Shown here one piece after another: positions 54,146 through 63,484 of a stretch of DNA of 64,000 nt. The notes beneath the pieces were generated by a model. The model ran no database searches. It saw only the letters and a program-made list of their open reading frames with translations, and was not told the origin of the DNA. Position numbers and translations under genes: made by a program. The DNA comes from Neptuniibacter sp. CAU 1671 (GTDB lineage Bacteria > Pseudomonadota > Gammaproteobacteria > Pseudomonadales > Balneatricaceae), in NCBI RefSeq assembly GCF_029222905.1, contig NZ_JARHUE010000004.1, positions 98,433 through 162,432 of the forward strand, given 5' to 3'. The number at the start of each line of letters is the position of its first letter. Position 1 is the stretch's first letter.

Positions 54146-56020
54146 TCATCTGAAGTCGCGAATATCCAAGCCATAACGCTGTATCTTGCGATACAGGGTA
54201 GCCCGGCCTAAACCTAACTGTTTTGCTGCAATCTCGACCTGCCCCTTACACTGACGCAACACCTCGCAGATCATCTGACACTCCTGATCCAGCAGGCGCC
54301 CATGTCTGGGCACAGCCCGTTGCTGACGAATCTCATCCGGCAAAGCGGTCACACCAATTTCGGACACACCTTGATTAAACACCCGCAGCACTTTGAGCAC
54401 GTTGATCAGCTCGCGGACATTGCCCGGCCAGGCGTAGGCACATAGCTGTGTCAGCGCAGCTTCACTCAATTGAGCTGTGGGCAGATAGGTCTTAGCAAGC
54501 GAGAGGATTAACTGCCGCAGATTCGGACGCTGGCGTAGTGGAGGCAGATGCAGGTTTAAACCTTTAATCCGGTAATACAGATCTTCCCTGAACTGGCCCT
54601 CATGAACGGCCTGCTGAAGGTTTCGATGACTGGCAGTAATCAATCTGAAATCACAGAAACGGTTACGCTCTCCCCCCAGGCGGGTCACTTCACCGGTCTC
54701 AAGTACACGGAGTAAGCGCGCCTGAAGTGCCAGTGGCATATCACCAATCTCATCGAGGAATAGCACTCCCTTATCGGCCTGCTCAATTTTGCCCCGGGCG
54801 CCCCCCTTACGGGCACCGGTAAATGCGCCCTCCTCATAACCAAAGAGTTCACTTTCTATCAGGCTTTCAGGAATGGCGGCACAATTCAGCGCAATAAACC
54901 GGCCGGGCAAAGCACTTTCCTGATAGAGCTGACGGGCCATCACTTCTTTTCCTGTCCCGGTTTCACCACTCACCATAACCGGCAGGTCCGCCTGCAAAGC
55001 GGTCCCCCCCTGCACCAGCAGGCGCATCAATGCGGGATCACCCATTTCAGGCTGGGGCCGGTTACGTGCGCCGATATCACATCCGCTGACGACAACACCA
55101 CTGCTGCCCGGATAGAGGCGTGCGCTGATATCAAGCCCGGAGTGCAGACGTAACCGGTGCAGATCAGCTTTACGATTCAGCATTAACTGGGCAAAACTTT
55201 GCTCAAAAATCGCTTCAAAGCTGACATCTCCTTTTATCCGATGCAGCTCAAGCCAGCTTTGTGCCTGATGGCAGGCTGTGGTTAAAACACCATGCGCATT
55301 GAATGCCAGTAACAGGCCATCTGAATGCTGCGTATTCACGCCGACAGGCAGTTGCACCAGATTCAGTTCAAGCGCCATATAGCTGCGTTGTTGAAAAAAC
55401 AGTCGCCGCTCCACCTGCCGCGCAATCTGCCGTGCAATCTGTTTGGCACCATAGTCGGGGCGCTCGGCACAACGGGACAGATCCACCACGCCCAATACCC
55501 TACCCTGACGATCCAGTACCGGTGCCGCAGCGCACTGGAAACCGGTGATCGATTCCACATAATGCTCACCCCCCAGAATGCTGACCTCTCGGCGCGCATT
55601 GATGGCACAACCCATGGCGTTGGTACCAATGCATTCTTCGGCAAAGCTGATGCCGGGGCGAAATGTATGTTGTGTTGCCACATCATGCCGCCGCAGATCC
55701 CCCTGAATTTGCAGCGCTATGCCACTGGCATTGGTGAGCACCACCAGATAACCCGCCGTTTCAATCTGTTGCTGGAAACCGGGTAATACGTCGGAAAATG
55801 CCGCCACCAACGCCTGATCCTGCTCAAGCAGATGGTTGAGCTGTTGTGAGCTGACGGGTAAAAAATCCAGATATTCCAGATGGCCCAAACCCATGGTCTG
55901 GCAGCGCTGCCAGGATTCGCGTACCAGTGCATCCAGCATCACATCGGGATTTTGCTCCTCAAAGAATTGTTGACGCGTTGCATTGATCTGCCGGTTGAAG
56001 TCGAGCCATACCTTCGCCAT
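54146..56020 (-). CDS. sigma-54-dependent activator, AcoR-like
   Basis: A 624-residue enhancer-binding protein. The N-terminal part (about 60-230) is GAF-like, with the AcoR pattern (FRPGISFAEECIGTNAMGCA; HYVESITGFQCAAAPVLDRQ). The AAA+ core has Walker A SGETGTGKEV, the sigma-54 contact loop EGAFTGARKG, Walker B LFLDEIGDMP and a sensor region (LGGERNRFCDFRLITASH). A Fis-type helix-turn-helix closes it (AAKQLGLGRATLYRKIQRYG). ATG at 56020 has GGGAGACAGGT before it; the frame opening at 56053 adds 11 unlikely residues. Third gene of the kinase-regulator-activator operon and upstream of its probable target channel. Confidence 0.92.
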   Translation of the reverse strand: MAKVWLDFNRQINATRQQFFEEQNPDVMLDALVRESWQRCQTMGLGHLEYLDFLPVSSQQLNHLLEQDQALVAAFSDVLPGFQQQIETAGYLVVLTNASGIALQIQGDLRRHDVATQHTFRPGISFAEECIGTNAMGCAINARREVSILGGEHYVESITGFQCAAAPVLDRQGRVLGVVDLSRCAERPDYGAKQIARQIARQVERRLFFQQRSYMALELNLVQLPVGVNTQHSDGLLLAFNAHGVLTTACHQAQSWLELHRIKGDVSFEAIFEQSFAQLMLNRKADLHRLRLHSGLDISARLYPGSSGVVVSGCDIGARNRPQPEMGDPALMRLLVQGGTALQADLPVMVSGETGTGKEVMARQLYQESALPGRFIALNCAAIPESLIESELFGYEEGAFTGARKGGARGKIEQADKGVLFLDEIGDMPLALQARLLRVLETGEVTRLGGERNRFCDFRLITASHRNLQQAVHEGQFREDLYYRIKGLNLHLPPLRQRPNLRQLILSLAKTYLPTAQLSEAALTQLCAYAWPGNVRELINVLKVLRVFNQGVSEIGVTALPDEIRQQRAVPRHGRLLDQECQMICEVLRQCKGQVEIAAKQLGLGRATLYRKIQRYGLDIRDFR

Positions 56021-56033
56021 ACCTGTCTCCCTG

Positions 56034-56735
56034 TTATTCCCAGCGCACGTCACACATCAACATATACCCGGCACCGTAAACCGTCTTGATCAGCTCCGGT
56101 TTGCCATCGGTCCCCGCCAGTTTTTTCCTCAGACGGGACATGCGTACATCAATACTGCGGTCATACGGCACAATGTTGTCTCCCAGCAGCTGGTCCCGGG
56201 AGAGAATCTGAAACGGATGCTGCAGCAGGGCCAGTAACATGTCGCCTTCAGCCCGACTGAGGGTTTCCTCAACCCCATCTTCTGGCAGCAGTGACAGGGC
56301 ACTGGGATAAAAACACCAGCTGGCAAACCGGGCGCAGTGCGTTTTCGGGGTAACTTCTTTTTCAACTGAATGGAGGCGGCGCAGCACACTTTGCACCCGA
56401 GCCACCAGCTCGCGGGGTTCAAAGGGTTTAGTGATGTAATCATCTGCGCCCAGCTCCAGCCCCAGCACACGGTCTGTGACACCGTCGCGACCGGACACAA
56501 TGATGATGCCGATATTTTGGCTCTGCAGTTGTTTAACCAGCTCAATACCATCCATATCCGGCAGGTTAAGATCCACAATACAGAGAGCCGGACGTTGCTG
56601 TGCAAGGCTGGGCAACACCGCGCCGCCGGTCTCAAAATGACAGGTATCAAAGTGGAAATTTTGCAGACTGCGACACACCAGATCAGCCAGATCCGTTTCA
56701 TCCTCGATCACATAGATCAATGCTTTTTTATCCAT
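56034..56735 (-). CDS. OmpR/PhoB-type response regulator
   Basis: A 233-residue regulator: receiver domain with acidic pocket (IEDETDLAD), phospho-acceptor D55 (CIVDLNLPDMDG), switch (IVSGRDG) and K (YITKPFEPREL), then a winged-helix DNA-binding domain (SRAEGDMLLALLQHPFQILS, RSIDVRMSRLRKKLAG). The start at 56735 (MDKKALIYVIED) is chosen over 56780. It overlaps the kinase gene by eight bases and ends 13 bases before the activator start. Confidence 0.92.
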   Translation of the reverse strand: MDKKALIYVIEDETDLADLVCRSLQNFHFDTCHFETGGAVLPSLAQQRPALCIVDLNLPDMDGIELVKQLQSQNIGIIIVSGRDGVTDRVLGLELGADDYITKPFEPRELVARVQSVLRRLHSVEKEVTPKTHCARFASWCFYPSALSLLPEDGVEETLSRAEGDMLLALLQHPFQILSRDQLLGDNIVPYDRSIDVRMSRLRKKLAGTDGKPELIKTVYGAGYMLMCDVRWE

Positions 56736-59607
56736 TCTCTGACCCTGAACCTTCCCCGGCGGTGCGCTGAATGGCTTCATTCAACGACTCGGATGTAAAC
56801 GGTTTCTGTAATAGCGCAAAGTTGAAACTCAGTGCAGGTGGCGGTTCGCTGTAACCGGTCATCAGCACAATAAAGGCCTTGGCAAACAGCTTATGTACCT
56901 GCACTGCCACCTCGTAACCATCATGTTTACCGGGCATCACCACATCCGTCACCAGGCCGCTCAACTCTGGCAGGCCACTGCCAAGCATTGTCAGGGCTTC
57001 ATCCGCACTGGTGGCTTCAAGCACCTGAAACCCTAATTCCAGCAGTTGACGGCGTACAACCCGGCGCACATCTTCGTTGTCTTCGACCAACAGCACGAGC
57101 GCATGGCCATCTCCCCGGATCACTGATGTTTTGGCAATTTCGGATGAGCGTCTGCCGGGCAGTTTAGGTGACGCCGCGGGCAGCAGCAGCTCTATGCTGG
57201 CACCGCCTTGCGGGCGGTTGCTGAGCCGGATATAGCCCTGCGACTGTTTCACAAAACCGTACACCATACTCAGGCCCAGTCCGGAGCCTGCACCCGTGGC
57301 TTTGGTGGTAAAAAAGGGTTCAAACGCTTTTTGCAGCGCGTCGTCACTGAACCCTTCTCCGGTATCAGTGATCTGCAGATGCATATATAAGCCAAAGGGC
57401 ACCGGTTCATCATACCCCTCCGGCATCGGCTGCTCCGGTTTAGCTTCAAAACCGGAAACGTGCAGCGCCAGTGTGCCGCCTTTTGGCATCGCATCGACAG
57501 AGTTGAGCGCCATGTTCACCAGCGCATCTTCCATCTGCGCAGCATCCAGATACACCCCGGGGGAACCGGCCACAACGCAGGTTTTCAGTTCGACATTCTC
57601 GGGCAGAGGTGCTTTGAGCAGGGAGACCAGATCACGAATCAGCACTTCGGGACGGATATAATCGGGCTGCAAAGGCTGGCGTCGTGAGAAAGCCAGCAGT
57701 CGGCGCGTCATATCAGCCCCGCGCCGGGTCGCGCGGATGGCAGGAGCCAGATTGTTGCTGAGGGATTTGGGCAGGTCTGGATATTGCTGCAGTTCCAGCA
57801 GATTGCCCAGTATGATGGTCAGCAGGTTATTGAAATCATGGGCCAGTCCACCGGACATCTGCCCCACGGCTTTCATCTTGCTGGCTTCTGCCAGACGCCG
57901 CTCGGTTTCACGTTCGTTGGTGATATCAATCGAGAGGTTCAGCAGACCCACCACCTCGCCCTGCTCATTGAAAAATGGCAGCACTGTACGGCGGGTGAGG
58001 ATATCCTGTCCTTTAAACTGAAGCGGGTATTCATAGATCACCCGCTCGCCCTGCAGGGCGCTTTGGATATAGCCTTCAATATCCTGATACATCTTATCGC
58101 CGATCACCTGCGCCAGTTTCTGCCCGACAATGCTGCGTTTATCTTCACCGAACATCTCCAGATATTCACGGTTGGCAAAGATAAAACGCTGATCGGCGTC
58201 CAGATAAGCCACCTGCGCTGGCAGGGCATTCAGAATCAGGCGCTGGCGTTCCTCTACCGCCTTCAGCTCGCCCTGTGTTTTCTGCAGCGACTGAACGGCC
58301 CGAAGCAATTGCGCATTGCTTTCAGACAGGTCACGGGTGCGGTCATTCACCCGGGTATTCAGGGTGGTGATGTTGTCCCTTAAGCGGTCGACCATATAGT
58401 CAAACGACTCCGCCAGCGTACCCAGCTCGTCATCGCGACGAATGCCGGTTTTTGCGGTCAGGTTACCGCGACTGATGCGATAGGCCGTCAGGGAAAGTTT
58501 ACGCAGGGGGGCCGTGATCCACTCGGCAAAGAAGAACGCGGCCATCACCCCGGCCAGCAGACCAAAAAAACCCAGCGCCATGATCCGCTGACTCAACTGT
58601 ACTGAGCTGGCTTTCAGATCATCCAGATAGACCGACGAGCTGATGTACCAGTCAAATCCGGACAGGTGACGCACCAGCGAGAGCTTTTCATAGACATAGT
58701 TGCCCTGATCATCGGGCCGGTCCCATTTGTAATACAGTTCCTGGCCGGTATCCGCGACGGCAATCAGGTCCTGATAGATGGGATGTCCGGTGACGGGGTT
58801 GAGCTGAGTAACAAAGTTGCGCCCATGAATATTCGGATTGGGGTGAAACAGCATGTTCCCCTGTGAATCAAACACGTAGAGATAGCCATTATTGGCAATC
58901 TTGATATCTTTCAGGGCGTGGCTAATGTCGACTATGGCCTGTGCTTTCTGGTCTCGGATCTCGCGCTCAACATCATCAATATAAACACCCGCCCCGATCA
59001 CAAACCCCCAGTCAGGAAAGTTTTTCACATAGGAGTACTTATCAATCACCTCGGTATCGTCAAGCCGGTACCATTTATAGTTGTAAAACCCTTCACCATC
59101 ATCCAGTGCCAGTTTCACCAGCCTTGGGATCACCAGATTGCCGTCCGGATCTTTGAAGTCCAGCATCGATTTATCATGAAACCGGGGCGAGGGATGCGAC
59201 AAGATATGGCTGTCATACCCAGCCACCCAGATATAGTCATCATGACCAAACTTGAACTGCCTTAAATGCTGGAAAACCTCAGCCCACACTTCAGCCTCCG
59301 ACCGGCCAGCCGCCTTGCCTTCGGCCAGAGCAGCACGAATATGGTTTTCGGATAATTCGACAATCGAACGCAGCCGTTGCTCATGATAGGCCAGCGTACG
59401 CTGGATATAGGTTTCACTGTTGAAGTGAATGCGGTTGGCCAGATCGTACACCACATTCAGCACCTGGCGGTTGGCATGCAGCTCAAGACCAAACACATTG
59501 CTCTTGATCATGGGTACGGTAAACCAGTAAATCGCCCCCAGCAGCCCACCCACAAAGATCAGCAGCGACAGGAAAAGACGTAATGTGATCGGCGAATACT
59601 TCGACAT
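56728..59607 (-). CDS. double-Cache hybrid sensor histidine kinase
   Basis: A 959-residue membrane kinase. The segment at 10-32 and a second near 345-365 flank a periplasmic region with two Cache_2-type repeats (HDDYIWVAGYDSHILSHPSP, YKWYRLDDTEVIDKYSYV and NNGYLYVFDSQGNMLFHPNP, YYKWDRPDDQGNYVYEKL), which bind small organic ligands in homologues. HAMP, a PAS domain (about 455-575), the phospho-acceptor H590 (SGGLAHDFNNLLTIILGN), HATPase (GEGFSDDALQKAFEPFFTTK) and a C-terminal receiver with D888 (LVTDVVMPGKHDGYEV) follow. First gene of a three-gene operon and divergent from the ABC transporter genes. Confidence 0.92.
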   Translation of the reverse strand: MSKYSPITLRLFLSLLIFVGGLLGAIYWFTVPMIKSNVFGLELHANRQVLNVVYDLANRIHFNSETYIQRTLAYHEQRLRSIVELSENHIRAALAEGKAAGRSEAEVWAEVFQHLRQFKFGHDDYIWVAGYDSHILSHPSPRFHDKSMLDFKDPDGNLVIPRLVKLALDDGEGFYNYKWYRLDDTEVIDKYSYVKNFPDWGFVIGAGVYIDDVEREIRDQKAQAIVDISHALKDIKIANNGYLYVFDSQGNMLFHPNPNIHGRNFVTQLNPVTGHPIYQDLIAVADTGQELYYKWDRPDDQGNYVYEKLSLVRHLSGFDWYISSSVYLDDLKASSVQLSQRIMALGFFGLLAGVMAAFFFAEWITAPLRKLSLTAYRISRGNLTAKTGIRRDDELGTLAESFDYMVDRLRDNITTLNTRVNDRTRDLSESNAQLLRAVQSLQKTQGELKAVEERQRLILNALPAQVAYLDADQRFIFANREYLEMFGEDKRSIVGQKLAQVIGDKMYQDIEGYIQSALQGERVIYEYPLQFKGQDILTRRTVLPFFNEQGEVVGLLNLSIDITNERETERRLAEASKMKAVGQMSGGLAHDFNNLLTIILGNLLELQQYPDLPKSLSNNLAPAIRATRRGADMTRRLLAFSRRQPLQPDYIRPEVLIRDLVSLLKAPLPENVELKTCVVAGSPGVYLDAAQMEDALVNMALNSVDAMPKGGTLALHVSGFEAKPEQPMPEGYDEPVPFGLYMHLQITDTGEGFSDDALQKAFEPFFTTKATGAGSGLGLSMVYGFVKQSQGYIRLSNRPQGGASIELLLPAASPKLPGRRSSEIAKTSVIRGDGHALVLLVEDNEDVRRVVRRQLLELGFQVLEATSADEALTMLGSGLPELSGLVTDVVMPGKHDGYEVAVQVHKLFAKAFIVLMTGYSEPPPALSFNFALLQKPFTSESLNEAIQRTAGEGSGSENG

Positions 59608-59791
59608 GGCTTATCTAATTATTGTTATCTGTATCGAATCTAACACAAAGTTCAATACGCGCCTGCCTGTTGTTACATTTCGTTAGAATTGTCGAATAAT
59701 TGCGCAAACTTTCACCTTTAATCTTCCCTCGCATAACAACAAGAACCGGCGTCGGTCACGGCTGCGCCGCTGTGCGAAGAGAACGATTAAC

Positions 59792-60574
59792 ATGTCCGAA
59801 CCGCAACAGGATTTCATTCTTGAAACCCGCCACCTTACAAAAGCCTTCAAAGGCTTCACCGCTGTAGATGATGTCAATCTGCAGATTACCCGAGGGCATA
59901 TCCATGCTCTGATCGGACCCAATGGTGCCGGTAAAACCACCGTATTTAACCTGCTGACCAAATTCCTGCAGCCAACCTCCGGCAGCATTGTGTTTAATGG
60001 TCGCGACATTACCACCGAGACCCCTGCAGCGATTGCCCGGCTTGGGGTGATCCGCTCGTTTCAGATCTCTGCGGTCTTTCCACACCTGTCGGTGCTGGAG
60101 AATGTCCGCATCGCGTTGCAACGCAAAGAGGGCAACAGCTTTCACTTCTGGCGTTCTGACAAAGTACTGAACCGTCTTAACGACCGCGCCATGGAGCTGC
60201 TGGCATCCGTCGGTCTGGCTGATTTCGCCCAGAGCAAAACCCTAGACCTGCCCTACGGACGCAAACGGGCGCTGGAGATTGCTACCACCCTGGCACTGGA
60301 ACCGGAGCTGATGCTGCTGGATGAACCGACTCAGGGCATGGGCCATGAAGATGTGGGCATGGTGACTGACCTGATCAAACAGGTATCAAAAGACCGCACC
60401 ATCCTGATGGTGGAACACAACCTGCACGTGGTTTCCCGCCTGGCAGATCGCATCACCGTGCTGCAGCGCGGCTCTATTCTCACGGAAGGCGATTACGCCA
60501 CGGTCTCCGCCGATCCTCAGGTGCGCGAAGCCTATATGGGCACTGAAGCCGATGCTGTACAGGAGGCCTCATGA
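59792..60574 (+). CDS. branched-chain/amide-type ABC transporter ATPase (LivG family)
   Basis: A 260-residue ATPase. Walker A is GPNGAGKTT, the Q-loop region is GVIRSFQISAVFP, the signature reads LPYGRKRALEIAT (a variant of LSGGQ common in the LivG/UrtD class), Walker B is LMLLDEPTQGMG and the switch His is in MVEHNLHVV. It overlaps the next ATPase gene by four bases. The 184-base gap upstream should carry divergent promoters, but I see no convincing boxes. Confidence 0.9.
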   Translation: MSEPQQDFILETRHLTKAFKGFTAVDDVNLQITRGHIHALIGPNGAGKTTVFNLLTKFLQPTSGSIVFNGRDITTETPAAIARLGVIRSFQISAVFPHLSVLENVRIALQRKEGNSFHFWRSDKVLNRLNDRAMELLASVGLADFAQSKTLDLPYGRKRALEIATTLALEPELMLLDEPTQGMGHEDVGMVTDLIKQVSKDRTILMVEHNLHVVSRLADRITVLQRGSILTEGDYATVSADPQVREAYMGTEADAVQEAS

Positions 60575-61284
60575 GTCCGAATCATCGTGAAAAACTGCGC
60601 ATCAACAACCTGCATGCATACTACGGTGAATCCCATATCCTGCATGGCATTGACCTGACCGTGATGCAGGGTGAGCTGGTCACCTTACTGGGGAGAAACG
60701 GCTCAGGTCGTTCCACCACCCTCAAAGCAATCATGAATATGGTGGGTAAACGCAGTGGCCAGATCGTTGTGAATGGCAACGATACTATGAGCCTGCCCGC
60801 CCACCGTATCGCCCATCTGGGACTGGGTTTCTGCCCGGAAGAACGCGGCATCTTCTCCAGCCTGAACGTGGAAGAAAACCTGATGCTGCCCCCGGCGGTT
60901 CGGTCTGACGGCATGTCGGTGGATGAGATCTACGCCATGTTCCCCAACCTGTATGAACGCCGCACCAGCCAGGGCACTCGCCTGTCCGGTGGTGAACAGC
61001 AGATGCTGGCCTTGGCCCGCATCCTGCGCAGCGGCGCCAATATTCTGCTGCTGGATGAGATCACCGAAGGTCTGGCACCGGTGATTGTGCAGAAGCTGGC
61101 CGAAGTGCTGGTACAGCTGAAAAATCGCGGCCTGACCATTTTGCTGGTGGAGCAGAATTTCCGCTTTGCGGCCCCCATCGCTGACCGTCACTACGTGATG
61201 GAGCATGGCCACATTGTGGAAGAGATTGCTGCACACGAACTGGCAGAGAAAACCGAACTACTCAACACCTATCTGGGTGTGTAA
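60571..61284 (+). CDS. branched-chain/amide-type ABC transporter ATPase (LivF family), Walker A Lys-to-Arg
   Basis: A 237-residue ATPase: GLGFCPEERGIFSSLNVEEN, signature LSGGEQQMLALAR, Walker B ILLLDEITEGLAP and VEQNFRFA place it in the LivF/UrtE class. The Walker A reads GRNGSGRSTT: the lysine that contacts the nucleotide phosphates is Arg (codon CGT at 60706-60708). The rest of the active site is intact and the operon looks functional, so this is probably tolerated or compensated by the LivG partner. Confidence 0.88.
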   Translation: MSPNHREKLRINNLHAYYGESHILHGIDLTVMQGELVTLLGRNGSGRSTTLKAIMNMVGKRSGQIVVNGNDTMSLPAHRIAHLGLGFCPEERGIFSSLNVEENLMLPPAVRSDGMSVDEIYAMFPNLYERRTSQGTRLSGGEQQMLALARILRSGANILLLDEITEGLAPVIVQKLAEVLVQLKNRGLTILLVEQNFRFAAPIADRHYVMEHGHIVEEIAAHELAEKTELLNTYLGV

Positions 61285-61330
61285 CCCACACCTTCTGAGA
61301 TCAATAACAAAAATACTCGGAGAGACCCAA

Positions 61331-62530
61331 ATGAAAACACTGCAACAACGACTCCTGACCACACTGATCGCAGGCGCACTGGCAACTTCAGCAGTGGCTG
61401 CACCGGATGGCAAAGTCAAAATCGGCGTGCTGGCGGATATGGGGGGCACCTATGCTGACCTGTGTGGTCCCGGCTGTGTGACTGCAACCCAGATGGCAAT
61501 TGAGGATTTTGGGGGTCAGGTACTGGGCAGCCCGATTGAACTGGTGACAGCGGATTCACAGCTGAAACCCGATGTTGCCTCTGCGATTGCCCGCCAGTGG
61601 GTTGAAAGCGATAACGTTGATACCATCGGCGGTCTGGTCTCTTCTGCCGTCACCGGTGCTGTCACACAGGTCACCAACACCAGCAAAAACATCACCCTGA
61701 TTACCGGCTCGGCTTCCAACTCTTTCACCACCAAAGCCTGTTCACCTTACATCGCGCACTGGACCTATAACGTTGTGGCACTGGCCAACGGTACCGTGAA
61801 ATCACTGGTGAAATCCGGCAAGAAAAAATGGTTCTTTATCACAGCTGATTACGCCTTCGGCCATGCGTTGGAAAACGTTTCTACCGGCGTGATCAAAGAG
61901 AATGGCGGTGAAGTGGTTGGCAGTGTACGTGCCCCGCTGGGTACCACTGACTTCTCATCTTACGTACTGCAGGCGCAGTCATCCGGCGCAGATGTAGTTG
62001 CCCTGGCTAACGCCGGTAACGACACCGTCAACGCTCTGAATGCTGCCGCTGAATTTGGTCTGACCCAGTCCATGGATGTTGCAGGCCTGTTGGTCTTCAC
62101 CCCTAACGCACAGGCTATGGACCCTGCCACTGCAGCCGGCATGCGGCTGACCACCGGTTTCTACTGGGACATGGATGAGAAAACCCGTGCCTGGAGCAAA
62201 CGTTTTGAAGAGCGTCACGGCGCCATCCCATCCATGGCACACGCCGGTGCCTACTCCGCCACTCTGCATTATCTGAACGCGGTTAAAGCGGCGGGTACTG
62301 ATGAGCCGGATGCCGTGATGAAACAGATGAAAGCGACCAAGCCAGAAGATTTCTTTGCCCGCAATGCTCAACTGCGTGCCGATGGACGCATGGTGCACGA
62401 CATGCTGCTGGTAGAGATCAAACCGGCAGCTGAGCGCAAAAACAAAAATGACATCTACAAAATCATTGAGGTTATCCCAGCCGACGAGGCTTACAACCCA
62501 ATGATTGCGGAATGTAATTTCAGCTCATAA
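61331..62530 (+). CDS. periplasmic substrate-binding protein (LivJ/LivK type)
   Basis: A 399-residue type I periplasmic-binding protein. Signal peptide to about residue 22 (ATSAVAA). KVKIGVLADMGGTYADLCGP begins the first lobe, followed by PIELVTADSQLKPDVASAIA and VSSAVTGAVTQVTN. Such proteins feed HAAT-class ABC transporters and bind amino acids, amides, urea or aromatic acids. The ligand is unknown; two cysteines (CGPGC) near the N-terminus may form a disulfide. The start at 61331 has GGAGAG upstream. Ordinary HAAT operon position. Confidence 0.9.
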   Translation: MKTLQQRLLTTLIAGALATSAVAAPDGKVKIGVLADMGGTYADLCGPGCVTATQMAIEDFGGQVLGSPIELVTADSQLKPDVASAIARQWVESDNVDTIGGLVSSAVTGAVTQVTNTSKNITLITGSASNSFTTKACSPYIAHWTYNVVALANGTVKSLVKSGKKKWFFITADYAFGHALENVSTGVIKENGGEVVGSVRAPLGTTDFSSYVLQAQSSGADVVALANAGNDTVNALNAAAEFGLTQSMDVAGLLVFTPNAQAMDPATAAGMRLTTGFYWDMDEKTRAWSKRFEERHGAIPSMAHAGAYSATLHYLNAVKAAGTDEPDAVMKQMKATKPEDFFARNAQLRADGRMVHDMLLVEIKPAAERKNKNDIYKIIEVIPADEAYNPMIAECNFSS

Positions 62531-62586
62531 CCGGCGTGGGGAGGCTCACCCCTCCCCCGATTTACTGAGTAAGGTCTGAGTCCACT

Positions 62587-63474
62587 ATGGCAAGTCTGTT
62601 TGATATTAACCTGTTTGCCCTGTTCGGCCAGTTGCTGATCGGGCTGATCAATGGCTCTTTTTACGCCCTGCTGAGCCTGGGTCTGGCGATCATCTTCGGT
62701 TTGCTGAAGATCATTAACTTTGCTCAGGGTGCCATGTATATGCTGGGTGCCTTTGCTGCCCTGCTGGGGATGCAATATCTGGGCATCAACTACTGGTTTG
62801 CCCTGATTCTGGTCCCGCTGGCAGTGGGTCTGGTCGGCATTCTGATGGAGCGTTTTCTGATCCGTCGCATCGCTAACGAAGATCACCTCTACAGTCTGCT
62901 GCTGACCTTTGGTCTGGCCCTGATGCTGCAGGGTATTTTCACTCACCTGTTTGGTTCTTCAGGCCTGTCGTATCCGATTCCTGACGCCCTGAAGGGTGGC
63001 ACCAAACTGCCCTTTATGTACCTGCCCAATTACCGTGCCTGGATCATTCTGGTTTCTGTGGTGGTTTGTATTGGCACCTGGTGGATGATTGAAAAAACCA
63101 AACTGGGTGCGTACCTGCGCGCCGGCACCGAGAACCCGCAACTGCTGCAGGCGTTTGGCATCAATGTGCCGCTGATTGTGACCCTGACCTTCGGTTTTGG
63201 CGTTGCGCTGGCAGGTCTGGCAGGCGTTATGGCGGCCCCGGTGTATTCCGTATCACCTGATATGGGTTCCAACATTCTGATCGTCGTGTTTGCCATTGTG
63301 GTTATCGGCGGCATGGGGTCGATCGGTGGTGCCATCCTGACCGGTTTAGGCATGGGCGTCATCGAAGGTCTGACCAAATATTTCTATCCGGAAGCCTCCA
63401 CCACGGTGATCTTCCTGGTCATGGTGATTGTACTGCTGTTTAAACCCGCCGGACTGTTCGGCAAAGAGGCCTGA
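62587..63474 (+). CDS. HAAT-family ABC permease (LivH type)
   Basis: A 295-residue inner-membrane permease with about eight helices. Opening NLFALFGQLLIGLINGSFYA and the family signature LGLAIIFGLLKIINFAQGAM are typical of LivH. GGMGSIGGAILTGLGMGVIE near the end is the coupling region. Ten bases before the livM-like gene. Confidence 0.92.
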   Translation: MASLFDINLFALFGQLLIGLINGSFYALLSLGLAIIFGLLKIINFAQGAMYMLGAFAALLGMQYLGINYWFALILVPLAVGLVGILMERFLIRRIANEDHLYSLLLTFGLALMLQGIFTHLFGSSGLSYPIPDALKGGTKLPFMYLPNYRAWIILVSVVVCIGTWWMIEKTKLGAYLRAGTENPQLLQAFGINVPLIVTLTFGFGVALAGLAGVMAAPVYSVSPDMGSNILIVVFAIVVIGGMGSIGGAILTGLGMGVIEGLTKYFYPEASTTVIFLVMVIVLLFKPAGLFGKEA

Positions 63475-63484
63475 GGTATCCATC

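Noticed and set aside
59608-59791. Possible sigma-54 promoter before the ABC transporter
   Set aside because: I looked for a GG-N10-GC element on both strands and found none; the transporter may be under sigma-70 or another promoter outside my recognition.
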